Assembly (NCBI GenBank): GCA_964006375.1
Contig: OZ023270.1
Location: 72,940,082 to 73,004,081, forward strand
Direction of reading: 5' to 3'
Length of the DNA: 64,000 bases
From: Tillus elongatus
Lineage: Eukaryota; Arthropoda; Insecta; Coleoptera; Cleridae
Shown here one piece after another: positions 1-10,309 of the stretch; the first letter of the stretch is position 1; every line of letters begins with the position of its first letter. Position numbers and translations under genes: made by a program. The notes beneath the pieces were generated by a model. It was not told where the DNA came from and ran no database searches. It worked only from the letters and a program-made list of their open reading frames with translations.

Positions 1-12
1 TTTCGATCGGTT

Positions 13-1014
13 AAGTTAGGTTAGGTTTGAATGTGAGTGGGCCATACCGGTCCCTCCACCGTGACCATAAGGTCTATTGTGGCTCATGGTTTATATTTCG
101 CCCAACAAAGCCAACCTCCTGCAGAGGTCGATAATCTTTGTGGGTGAAAGTTGATCCAGATCTTCCGGAGCAAGCTTTATCTTGCCAAAGAGCAGGTTTC
201 TAGTCCTGTCCGCCACCGAACAGGAACACAGTATGTGCTCTGCTGTCTCGTCACTCTCCATACACAGCCGGCACTCAGTTTCCTGACTGACTCCAATACG
301 GTGCATGTGGTGATGCAAGCGGCAGTGTCCTGTATACAGGCCGACTAGAGTACTTATTTGTTGTCTGTTTAGCTCTAGAAGCTTTTTAGCCCTCAGACAG
401 GCCATTTATGAAGGCCTTAGAGTAAGCTAATCCTGGCAGATTTTGCCATTGTTGGCTTGTCATTCTTTCTGTCCAGGTCTTTAAGGTGCATTTTGCTGTG
501 CATGATGTTATCCCCAGCATCGGTTCTGGTCTGATAAAGTCCCTCTGGGCACCACTCCTGGCAAGCGCGTCGGCCGCAACATTGCCATCATGGTCAGAGT
601 GACCCGGTATCCAGACCAGTGACACCTCATTACAGATGCCCAGTTCGTTGAAGGCAGATTTACAACTCCATACCGTTTTTGAATTGCAACAGTAGGAACC
701 AAGAGCATTTATTGCAGCTTGGCTATCTGTATATATCTTTATCGATTTGTGTGTGCACTGGTTTTATATACTTTCGCTTGCACACATCTCGATGGCATAC
801 ACTTCTGCCTGGTGTATGGTTGCGTACTTGCCGAGGCTAGTTGATAGTCTAGCATCGGTGTTGCCCCCATATGCGCCTGCTCCTACTCCCATATTGGTTT
901 TGGAGCCGTCAGCATACCATCAGAGATCAGCTCTCAATAGGGTCGTTTGATTTCGTTCCCAGTCCTCCCTTTCCGGGAGGACGGTCTTTAAAGACAGATC
1001 TCTACTGATCTTTT
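13..1014 (-). mobile_element. LOA-family RNase H non-LTR retrotransposon, copy A, 5'-truncated
   Basis: Reading leftward, this copy holds the end of the RNase H domain (WIPGHSDHDGNVAADALARS, about 560-625) and the C-terminal cysteine-rich tail (ECRLCMESDETAEHILCSC, about 220-280) of an ORF2, followed by the 3' UTR and a tail of AACCT units at 13-28. The reading frame is broken near 400 and 510. The copy starts abruptly at 1014, where copies B and C continue, so it is 5'-truncated. A target-site duplication gatcggtt flanks it (5-12 and 1015-1022), extendable to 12 bases with one mismatch. The family is I-group (LOA/R1-like) judged by RNase H plus RT in other copies; the exact clade is inferred. 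Confidence 0.9.
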
Positions 1015-1022
1015 GATCGGTT

Positions 1023-1985
1023 ACCAATACATTTAAATTAAATAAATAAAAAATGAGTTTTAAAACTGATCCCTACTACGTGAATCATGGTATGCGATTA
1101 TGAATGTATATATATCTAAAACTAGAGTCTTTAGTTATGGGGGGTATTATTTCCTTCAGTTCTGAAACACAAAATGCAGGTAGTTCGATTTGAGGCAATT
1201 GAGTTATGGCACTTCGAATTTTTTCAAATTCAGCCACTGTTTGAAAGCGCCTGTATATGGCACTTCGATTTTTTGACGAATCATATAAACAAAAACATCT
1301 GAACGCCCTGTTTTCATGGGACTCCGCTATGTATTGGTAAAGACGCCGTATCAGAATTTTTTATATGTACCAAAAAAAACGTAAAAAGTTGCACAAGAGT
1401 TGAAATAACAACGGTGAACGATGTCAAAGTTTTTGCCCTAGAAACATGCATTATAATTCAATGGAAAATGCAAGAATATAATATGGGGGGTTCTATTAAA
1501 AAAAAATTGGGACGTAGCAAGTGCGTTATAGTAGCGAATTTTCATAAGAATTGTACACTATTTTATACGACATATTTGTAAAGTTAATACTTTAAACTTA
1601 CACAGACCTTGAAGATCAATGTTAGAGGTCCTAGTACGCGCACATTTGAAGAATTCTTTGGAAAGTGTTAACATCGATGTATCTCTATTATCAAAAGAAT
1701 CGTGTGATCTAACTCCTTTTCAGAAAAATCCTGAAAGCTCAAAAAGAATTAAATTTTGCCATATCTGTAGATAGTGTAAGCCTCTTTAAAATAAACTTGT
1801 ATTATAAATTTCATTAAAGTTATGCAAAAGATTTCCAGAAGAAAACTTAATTCATATTTAGAAAAGTAAAGTATCTGCCAAATTATAAACGTAGCAGTTA
1901 TTTTTCCTTATAAATCGCCAGTATGATTTTGTTTTAGTCAACCTAATCAAACCGGTTCTTTCAATAACAATAATCCATTTTTTTT
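1023..1985. repeat. AT-rich dispersed repeat K, fragment
   Basis: No gene seen. About 1180-1480 is an inverted homologue of 52430-52690 (shared blocks around cagccactgtttga and catgcattataattcaatg). Position 1508 carries the end motif ggacgtagcaagtgcg, found in direct or inverted form at 17386, 17457, 17710, 19755, 48145 and 53205. About 1630 carries the block ggtcctagtacgcgcacatt, found again near 17985 and 19555. I infer a high-copy, noncoding DNA element family; I do not recognise its superfamily. Confidence 0.6.
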
Positions 1986-3152
1986 ATCCCTTCCAAAAGA
2001 TAAGATTTGTCGAGGTCCTCAAAATAGGTATTTGTGTGTGAGATGATTTCATCATTGGAGTCAAATCTCTTTCTGCCAAGCCATTTCTTTAAGTTTGGAA
2101 AGAAGAAATAGTCACTCGGGGCTAAATCCGGAGACTAGGGCGGATGAGAGAGCAATTAGTAGTCCAATTTATGCAATTTCGACATGGAGACTACACATGT
2201 GTGCACCCTTGCATTGTCTTGGTGGAAAATAACTTTTCTTGGCCAAATGCGGTCGTTTTTTCTTCAAATCGTCATTGAATCGGTTCAATAAGTTGGTATA
2301 ATATTCGCCAATGATTGTTCTTCCCTTTTGAAGGTAATCAATGTGGATTATACCGCGTGCATCCAAAAAACGGTCGCCATGACTATTGGCTGACAAACCC
2401 ACCTTGGCCTTTTTCGGCGCCGATTAGCACGGATAAACCCACTGTTTTGACTGCTGCTTGGTCTCTGGTGTGTTGTGGTGAATCCATGTTACGTCCACAG
2501 TTAGCAAACGGCGCAAAAACTCGTCCCTATTGCGGTGGAACAACGCCAAACACTCCTTCGAAGTTGTCACACGAATGCGTTTGTGGTCGATTGTGAGCAA
2601 ACGCGGTACCTATCTTGCGGATAGCTTTCTCATACCCAAGTTATCATGCAAAATCGAAACCACTGAGCCATGTGATATGCCTATGGCTTCCACAATCACC
2701 CACACTATCAATCTCTGATCGACCAACACCAAAGCGCGAATTTTTTTCAATTGCTTCGCGTGTAGCGTCATCAACTGGGCGTCCAGAACATTTGGCGTCA
2801 TTTGTGCTTGTACGGCCGAAACGAAATTCAGTAAACCACTTTCTTACCATGTAAATTGATGGTGCAGAGTCCCCATAGTATTTTTCAAGGTTAGCCTTGG
2901 TTTAAGTGATGTTTTTTCCGCAAAAAATAATGTTTTATTAGCACACGAAATTAACTTTTTTCCATTTTCGTTATAACTCAAGAGGTTGTCTGCTTTCAAT
3001 GGCGCTCTAACACAAACTAAATGACGGAGCTTATTCAAAATTTGACAGGAGTCAACTGACAGATGCTTGTTGGCAGGAGCAGTGTTCCCCTTCGTATGAA
3101 GAGGCGGGAAATTCAAAAAGTCGCGGACTTAGTGATCCGCCCTCGTACCAAA
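1985..3152 (-). pseudogene. mariner (Tc1/mariner superfamily) transposase relic 1
   Basis: The minus strand encodes pieces of a mariner transposase in order: a helix-turn-helix region (KWFTEFRFGRTSTNDAKCSG, about 2790-2850), the second helix-turn-helix (ISHGSVVSILHDNLGMRKLS, about 2615-2675), the catalytic core segment with GIIHIDYLQKGRTI (about 2320), then a run through the PYSPDLAPSDY-type motif region near 2130. The normal length is about 345 codons in one frame; here the frame is broken several times and the segment between the second helix-turn-helix and the core is partly missing. A terminal-inverted-repeat-like sequence occurs at 3106-3151 (aattcaaaaagtcgcggact ... ccctcgta) and recurs at 10254-10305. 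I could not find the matching left terminus. Nonfunctional. Confidence 0.85.
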
Positions 3153-3399
3153 CCTACCACTTCGGTTTCGCATTTCTTACACTTAGCTCTGATATACTTT
3201 CTTCCAGAGGTTCCACTAACAGAAAATGAAATTTTGGCCAAATATTTTCTTTCCTTCTTCCTGTCATTAAAGTTTAATAAATTCCATTCATGAATTGAGC
3301 ATACAAAATACACTGTTCTGCAGTCTGCACTGAATGAATTATACTGAATGCTGAAGACTTCTTTCCACTCTTCTTGACGTTTCGTACACTCGAAACCTA

Positions 3400-4115
3400 A
3401 GTGTGTCTTGTTATGATGCCTCTACTAGGACTGCTAGGTCATCAGCATAACCAACCAGAGTAGCTCCTTCAGATTATATTCCAGAGGATAGGTCCCAGGA
3501 CGGATCCTTGCGGGACTCCCGCCGTAACAGCCTGATATTTCTGTATGAGAAGTAACTACTTATGATGTTTTTCAGGTACTCAGCGATGTTTTATCTTTTC
3601 AGTCCTATGATTTTGTCCCAGCTAGCAGTGTTGAAAGTATTCTTCACATCGAAAGCATCAATGCACACCATTTCTCTGTTTTTGCGACTTCTGTGACATA
3701 TCTTGCAGCGTGTATTGTGGATTTTCTCTTTCGGAAACCAAACTGGCGCTCTGAAAATCCCTCTCCTACTTCTATTTCCTTTTCTAGCCTGGCTTTGACC
3801 ATGTGTTCTAGTAGTTTTCCTAACGTATCCAGCAGGCATAGAGGTCTGAAGGATGACTCTAGCTCTAAGGGAAAACGTGTCTCCGGAGTGTTCATTCATT
3901 ACTTTTAGCAGCACCTGCGGAGCTATTTCGGTCAGCTGTTTTATGGCCTCTACTGGTATCCCGCCTGGGCCGGGTGCCCGCCGGATCACATTTTTTTTAG
4001 CTGGTGCCGTCAACTCCTCTTCCGTAAACTCCCCTGTCTCAGCTATCGCATTCGTTTCCCAGTAGACTGCTCGTCTGGGGAAGAGGTCTTCTATAATCCG
4101 CCTTCTGGCTGACTT
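3400..4115 (-). pseudogene. R1-clade-like non-LTR reverse transcriptase fragment
   Basis: Overlapping minus-strand frames give RT fingers and palm sequence: APGPGGIPVEAIKQLTEIAP (about 3920-3980), SFRPLCLLDTLGKLLEHMVK (about 3800), the GFSERQFGFRKRKSTIHAA block (about 3710-3760), then DVKNTFNTASWDKI (about 3605-3650), and remnants of the YADDLAVLV region near 3430-3450. These are the conserved blocks of RT domains in R1/TRAS-like elements. At least three frameshifts separate them, and both ends of the element (endonuclease, 3' UTR) are missing. Only about 240 codons of an ORF2 that normally exceeds 1000 remain. Confidence 0.8.
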
Positions 4116-4351
4116 CGTGAGGTTATATGTTGGAGTCCGGGGTCAAGACTTTTCCTGGCTATCTGATGGTGACCTTGAATTTTACCTTGGGAATGACTTT
4201 CAAAATCAAACCAGGTTCAGCTGCATATATTCGATGAAATTCAAGTAGGGATTGATCATGTAAAGGTGAAATATTAAATTTTTTTGTAATTAATCAATCG
4301 ACATCTAAGTTGGCGCACAGGTAGCTGAGTTCACAACCGAATAGTCTGGAT

Positions 4352-4363
4352 TATTTGTGAGTA
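4352..4363 (+). repeat. target-site duplication, left copy, of element S
   Basis: The 12 bases tatttgtgagta match 5965-5976 exactly and bracket element S. Confidence 0.85.
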
Positions 4364-5964
4364 GAGATTAGATTAGATTTTATTATGAGTGGGCTATTCC
4401 AGTCCCTCCACCGCGACCTTAGTTCTATTGTGGCTCACGTCTAATTATTTAGATTTCACCCATCAATTCCAGCTCCCTGAGGGAGTCGATCTTTTCTTGA
4501 GGGTGAAAGTTTGTTTGGCAGGTGTACTGCCATCTGAGTGAAGTCGCTTGCCCGTTTCGAAGCTCAAAGAGAGATAACCTCTCTCCGAGTTCGTTTGGAT
4601 CCGACATCCGTCAGTGTTTGCCTCGAAACGGTATCATGAAGTGCCGCTCTCGAGCAGCGTCTAATCTCTAGTTGTAATCCACCCCTAGAGATCTCAGCTC
4701 CCCTCAGGCTCTTCCAAACCTGACACCTAACAGTGTTAAGACTCAAGGCAACATCCCATTGAGTCCCGCTCCCGAGCATCACCCCAGCGAGGCCGTCCGT
4801 CCGTTTCGTAGCACACAGTATGGGCTCCAAACTCCGGGTGTTTACCACTCATCAGAGATCAGAGACCCCCGGAACGTCTGGACACACGACACACGCTAGG
4901 GCTCAATCCAGGGCGGTATCATCTGGAACCCCGCTCCCGAGTAACAACCAAGCGAGGCCAATTGTCAGTCTCTGAGGCCACAGTGGAGGCGCCAAACTCC
5001 GGGTGCATATCACTCCCCAGAGATGTCTGCCTCCCCCCAGCCTCACCTGCACCAGACCCCCGCCAGTGTTTCATTGACTCGAGGCGGTATCATGAAGTCC
5101 CGAGCAGCATCCAGGCGGGGTCGGTCGGTAGCCTGTATCGATGCTCACAGAGTAGGCCCAAGACTCCAGGTGTAATCCACCCCTAGAGACCCCAGCCACC
5201 TCCGGGTTCGTCCAGGTCCAACACCTGCCAGCGTTAGCTTAAATTTCACCCAACAAATCGAGCTTCCGACAGGAGACGACACCAGCGAGGTGAAACTTTA
5301 TTTGACAGATGTACTGCCATCTGAGCGAAGTCGCTTGCCCGTCTCAAAGCTCAAAGAGAGACCAGACATCCGTCAGTGTTTGACTCGGTGCAGTATCATG
5401 GAATCCTGCATCCGAGCAGCATCCAAGTAAGGTCGTTTGTCCGTTTCGAAGCTCACAGAAGAGGCCTCAACCCTTAGTTTTATTCCACCCCTAAATATCT
5501 CAGCTCTCCTCCGGGTTCGTCTAGACCCGACACCCACCAGTGCTAGACTCAAGGCGACATCCCATCGAGCCCCGCTCCCGAGCATCGCACAAGCGAGGCC
5601 GTCCGTCCGTTCCGAAGCACACAGTGGGGGCCCCAAACTCCGGATGTTTACCAATCATCAGAGTTGTCAACCCACTCCGGGTCGTCTAGACACACGACAC
5701 CCGCCAGCACTCAACCCAAGGCGGCTCCCATCCGGAACCCCGCTCCTGAGTAACAACCAAGCGCGGGCAGTCATCCATTTCTAAGCCGAGACTGGAGGCC
5801 TCAAAATCCGGGTGTACATCACTCCCGAGAGATATCCGCCTCCCTCCAGGCCCACACGGACAAGACCCCTGCCGGTGTTTGATTCCAATTAGTCGCCTTT
5901 TACGACAGGCAGGAGTTACCTTAAGCCTATTCTTTTAGTTAGTCCCCGAACCCACAGGGGACTA
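4364..5964 (-). mobile_element. Family S noncoding retroelement (dimeric copy), complete with TSD
   Basis: On the minus strand the element begins at 5964 with a small hairpin (cccctgtgggttcgggg) and the conserved leader aactcctgcctgtcg. It continues through GC-rich sub-repeats of roughly 160 bases (landmark cccgctcccgagca on the + strand at about 4648, 4768, 4930, 5096, 5412, 5572, 5739) and ends at 4364 with a short AATCT-type tail. The last 100-150 bases before the tail (4380-4520) are a diverged copy of the 3' end of the LOA retrotransposon, including the ends of its coding region. Landmarks recur with a period near 800 bases, so this copy is two S units head to tail; the 55487-56276 copy is a single unit. 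There is no convincing open reading frame. I infer a nonautonomous retroelement mobilised by an RNase H LINE. Confidence 0.8.
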
Positions 5965-5976
5965 TATTTGTGAGTA
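5965..5976 (+). repeat. target-site duplication, right copy, of element S
   Basis: The sequence tatttgtgagta is identical to 4352-4363. Confidence 0.85.
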
Positions 5977-6052
5977 AGATCGCTTCAGAAAAAGGGAAGA
6001 AAGAGTGGGTTGATTGGGGAAACTGACACTTTACTATTAAAACTCTCGTAAT

Positions 6053-6966
6053 ACGAGGTCTGTAAATAAAGTAATGATAGTGTTTTTTTTAAATATTATT
6101 ATTTAAGTATAATTACAATTGAACTTTGACTCATTTAAAATAAATGCCTTGGGAAGCCACACAGCGTTGGAGACGGTTCTTTCTCTCCTCATAGTAGTGC
6201 TGGAACGCGGCTACTGGAATAGCCTTCAGCTGGTCGGTTATATCCGTTTAAATATTTTCGAGTGTCGCAAAACGATGTCCCTTGAGATGAATTTTCAACC
6301 TTGGGAAGAGGAAAAAGTCACAAGGACTCAAGTCAGGTAAGTAAGGAGGTTGAGGATCCACAGTAATATTTTTATTGGCCAAAAACTCGTTTACGGCAAT
6401 TGCTGTGTTACAAGGCGGAGTTTTGCGAGAACCTCTCTGTCAAAATGTTGATTCACTGTCTGTCCCTGAGGCACAAACTCTTTGTGGGCGATTCTCTGGA
6501 TGTCAAAGAAACAAATCAGCATGCTCTTGATCTCTGATTTGCTCATTTTCCCTTTTTTTTTGGGCTTTGGAGAGCCTGAAGTGTGCCATTCCTTGCTCTG
6601 GTGTTTGGTTCCCGGGTCATATTCAAACACCAAACTTTCATCACTAGTAATGAGACGTTCCAAAATAATCTCATTATTTTCAATCGATTCCAAAAAGTCA
6701 AAGCACCTTTCCCTCATAATGTCCTTTTGTTCCTGCTGAATGTTTTTTGGGACCATTTTCGAGCAGATCTTTCTCATTCACAATTCATTGGTCAAAACTT
6801 GATGAACCGTGGTGTGACACAAATTTAACTATTCCGCGCTCATTCTGACCGTCAACCGACAATCTGAACGCACATGATCGTGGATTCTGTCGATATTTTC
6901 ATCGGTTCTTGCAGTTGAAGGCCTTCCGCTGCATGGCTCATCTGCGGTCGACTCTCTTTCCTTAGA
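6053..6966 (-). pseudogene. mariner transposase relic 2
   Basis: The minus strand carries the N-terminal DNA-binding segment (DEPCSGRPSTARTDENIDR, about 6880-6940), the linker KICSKMVPKNIQQEQKD (about 6730-6775) and the first catalytic region LITSDESLVFEYDPGTKHQS (about 6605-6660), then SMLICFFDIQRIAHKEFVPQ (about 6470-6530) and QTVNQHFDREVLAKL. The first acidic residue (D of TSDES) is present; the rest of the DD34D core is mostly missing between 6400 and 6100. A mariner-type terminal repeat (acgaggtctgtaaataaagt) lies at 6054. Homology stops sharply at 6966, where the 5' extension of J1 begins. Confidence 0.85.
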
Positions 6967-7211
6967 CAATAGGCATGGATGCAAAATGATAATGTTTTGT
7001 ATCATCCTACTATGTCGAAAAGCATAACTATTGGACAATTGATAGTCCCTTTATTAATCTAATTTTTAAAGGGGTAGACATTGATCCAATCCATAGCAGG
7101 TGGTAGTGAAATTTTCCTTTACGTAATAGTAAACGATTTTTTTCACGCCCGATGAGGTACCACCCCATACAACAAGCCGGTGAAGTCCCCTAACGGACGT
7201 TTCCAGTTCTG

Positions 7212-8024
7212 GTGTATGAGTCGGTTTCCCTTATAAGCAAAAATAATAATGGCTCCTCCTTGTACAAAAGATTCCGGAGGCAAAATACCCCTCCATTCGG
7301 ATCTCCGGGAGAGGGGTGTACGGGGGCGCCAACATCAAAATTTAACATATCCTTTTCGAATATATGTGGCCTAAATTATAACCTGAACTCCGTCCACCAT
7401 TTCCTCCAGGCTAACAGGCACCAACTCCTCTGCCTCACCGAAACCCAAATCAGTGCCAAAACAGCCACTAATCACCTTAATTTCCCGGGGTATGAGCTCC
7501 TTACTTCCTTTAGATTGCATGGAGGCGTGTTCGCATACGTCCGTAGCAATCTACCCTGCACCAGACTCACCAATTTAGAAGCTGGAAGAAAAGACATACT
7601 ATGGATAAAACTATCTCTCAGGGCTGCAACTAAATTCATCTGTTGCATTTACCGGTCACCTTCTGACAACAACTTTGTCCAGCTCTTTGACTACCTTTCT
7701 GAAAAAACCGACTATCTAATTTCTGAATATCCTTCCTCCGAGGTCACTATTCTTGGTGACTTCAATGTTCATAATAAGGAATGGCTAGGATCTTCAAAAA
7801 CCGATCCACAAGGGAGAGTAGCGGAGACCTTTGCAGTCAACAATTCTTTAGCTAATGTGGTTCAGCAACCTACTTACTTTCCTTGCATCCCAACACGCAG
7901 CTCAAATCCCTTGGATCTCCTTCTTACTACAAAACCTGAATGCTATAAGATATCAGTCACCGCCGCCCCCCCTTGGTCGCTCAGACCACGGCATGGTCAC
8001 TGCTTCCTGCGCAATGTAACCTGA
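7212..8024 (+). pseudogene. J1 apurinic/apyrimidinic-type endonuclease domain
   Basis: The frame opens with ATG at 7212. About residues 45-75 carry SFSNICGLNYNLNSV and LLCLTETQISAK (the asparagine and glutamate of the metal site), about 100-150 carry GGVFAYVRSN and CIYRSPSDN, and about 180-195 carry VTILGDFNVHNKEWLGSS (catalytic D and N). The NPLDLLLTTKP block and then the beginning of the SDHG motif follow. A frameshift in a run of C near 7968 garbles the SDHGMVTAS motif and terminates the frame. This is an exonuclease-endonuclease-phosphatase fold used to nick the genomic target. It is inactive as it stands. Confidence 0.85.
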
Positions 8025-8330
8025 GGTCACACAGTCATCACACTCACGTATCGTTTGGCACTACAACTCCGCGAACTGTGACGAAATTCGAGATTACTTT
8101 TCCATCTGTCTGCTTCTCTCATCCTGACCCTTCTGATATCTAACAAAACGTCACCGCAACTATCCAAGCTTGCATGGAATTATTTATTCCACGTACACAG
8201 AAAACCTCTTCAGCCACTCAAAAGCCCTGGTTCTCTAAATCCTGTGACAAGGCCAGATTTGAAAAGGTCAAAGCTCCCAAAACGCTTCTACACAATCCCA
8301 GTCAAGAAAATCGTCAAGCATTTAAAGGCA

Positions 8331-9705
8331 TATTCCCTAGTAACTGGAAAACTGCTCGAGTACAACCCATCCCCAAGAAAGGATCCAAAGCACTTCCTAG
8401 CAACTACAGGCCTATTTCTCTTCTTTCAGTCGTCTCTAAAGTGATGGAAAAGTATATAAACACCGAATTACTAAAATTTCTTGAAAATCACAGTCTAATC
8501 CACGACACGCAGTATGGATTCCGTCAGCGCAGATCGACTGCCGACCTCCTTTCCTTTGTCACCCATTCTTGCAACAACTCTATGGAACTACACCGTGATT
8601 CTCAGATTGTTGCTCTAGACATATCCAAACCATTCGACCAGGTCTGGCATGCAGCGTTGCTTAATAAACTTCCGGCCTATGGCCTACCACCAAAACTTTG
8701 TACCTGGACAGCAAATTTCCTCTAAACTGTATCCAATCAATGCAGGAGTTCCTCAAGGTTCAGCTTTAGCCCCTACTTTGTTTCTTCTCCACATCAATGA
8801 CCTCTTCTCTAGCACATCCAACCCAGTTCACAGTTACGCGGACGACCGCACCCACCACTCAAATATACAATATTCTAAGCCTGTCTCTTTAGCCCAATTA
8901 GATGAGGATCGCAGACTCATGGAGATTTCTGTCTCCGTGGATCTCCAAAAAATATTATACTGGGGAAGGAGAAATCTTGTACAATTCATCCCCATCAAAT
9001 CTCAGTCTTGCTTTCTGTCTCATAAGAGATACACCAGTCCTAGACCCATCACAATGAACAATCAGGTTATTCAAAGTAATGAGTCCTTTTCTCTTGTTGG
9101 CATTTCTGTAGATCGAAATCTTAATTGGCACCAACATGTCACATCAATTGCAGAAGCGGCTGCTAAGAAATTAGGTTTCCTCTTCCGGGCTCGCAAATAC
9201 TCTTCACCAGCTAATTTTTATACCTTATATACTTCACAAATAAGGCCAAACCTCGAATACTGCTCCCACATCTGGGGTGCAGCTGCCGCTTCTACACTCG
9301 CGATCCTATACTCCATTCAAAAGAGAGCTATACGTCTCATTGTTGACCCTACCCTCACCCAAAGGCTGCCATCCCTTGCCCACCGACGTGCCGTTGGTGA
9401 CCTCTCTCTCTCTTTTTTATAGATATCTGCACGGGCACTGCTCAGAGGAGCTTTCTTCCATAGTTCCTCCACCGGCTGCCCCCAACAGATCTACCAGGGG
9501 AACAGAGCGAATGCATCGTTTTACTGCCCAGGTCATCAGACATAGAACATCTTGTTATGCACGCTCTTTTGTCCCGAGGACTTCCAACTTGTGGAATTCC
9601 TTGCCGGCACATGTTTTTCCTTCTCCTCCGAACCTCCAAACCTTCAAGTCCAGAATTGACAAGTTGCCTCTTTCCTCCTTGTCAATACCCACGGTACGAT
9701 AGTAT
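8331..9705 (+). pseudogene. J1 reverse transcriptase domain and C-terminus
   Basis: RT blocks in order: WKTARVQPIPKKGSKALPSN and YRPISLLSVVSKVMEKYI (about 8340-8460), DTQYGFRQRRSTADLLSF (about 8500), VALDISKPFDQVWH (8605-8650, first palm aspartate present), a deletion at 8717, NAGVPQGSALAPTLFLLHI (about 8740-8795), and YADDR at about 8835-8850, where the second palm motif is intact. The thumb and C-terminus continue in shifted frames to SFVPRTSNLWNSLPAHVFPS near 9570. Several frameshifts (8717, about 9420) make it nonfunctional. Confidence 0.88.
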
Positions 9706-9752
9706 TCAGGCTGGAAGCCCTCGTGGTGTGTTGTTGAAATAAATAAAAAAGA

Positions 9753-10253
9753 TAAATCCTTAACGGGTGTTCGTTTTTTTTCTTCTTTTTTTTTCTTGAA
9801 AGTCAGTATCTATATTTGACCGAAATAATTTTTTTTCGATTGTATATGCCAGTCTACTTTTAAAACAGAGAAATAAAGGGCACATTGTATGTGTCATTAT
9901 TGTTTCGATTGCTGTTTATCAGATTGATTTGCTACGTAAATAGTCCAGTATTTGTAACATTAATCATTACGATTATTGTTAAAGATACGATTATAAATGT
10001 TGTAGTTAATTACCGATAACATTTTTTCAAGCTTTATCATATCACTTACGTATAATGTTCCTCGTAAATGTATATCAATGACAAAAAATAGCCCCCTCAC
10101 TCGCTAGATTCGTGATATCAACGCATGTATCACGCTGAGTTCTCTTACATTTAAAGTTTTGTTGAATTCGTCATATAATAATGTGGTTGAAATGTATAAG
10201 GACAAGTAAATCACTGGTAAAACCGACTTCACCACAACGGTTGCTTCATCAGA
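9753..10253. other. AT-rich spacer between J1 and J2
   Basis: No coding, RNA or transposon signature recognised; long T runs near 9776-9830. Confidence 0.5.
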
Positions 10254-10309
10254 AGTACGAGGTCGGGTCAATAAATCCGTGACTTTTTGAATTTCCCGTT
10301 TCTTCACAG
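10254..10309 (-). repeat. mariner terminal-repeat fragment
   Basis: The sequence tacgaggtcgggtcaataaa, followed by ccgtgactttttgaatttcc, is a close inverted match to 3106-3151 at the end of mariner relic 1. It abuts J2 directly and no transposase accompanies it, so it is a solo end or MITE remnant. Confidence 0.6.

Larger units (their letters stand above)
6967..9752 (+). mobile_element. CR1/Jockey-group non-LTR retrotransposon J1, internally deleted
   Basis: The copy has a 5' region beginning gcaggtggtag at 7096 (preceded by a 129-base extension also found in J3), an endonuclease domain (7212-8024), the RT, and a 3' end closing in tgttgttgaaataaataaa at about 9752. Compared with J2 and J4 it lacks about 460 bases between 8320 and 8330, where RQAFK is joined directly to the GIFPSNWKTARVQP block, and about 44 bases at 8717 between two copies of tcctct. 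A frameshift at about 8000 ends the endonuclease reading frame. No RNase H is encoded. There is one long ORF and no recognisable ORF1. Confidence 0.93.

Noticed and set aside
4564..5784. Several 70-115 codon frames in GC-richer sequence
   Set aside because: They fall in the noncoding sub-repeats of element S, on both strands, and are not conserved between the S copies.
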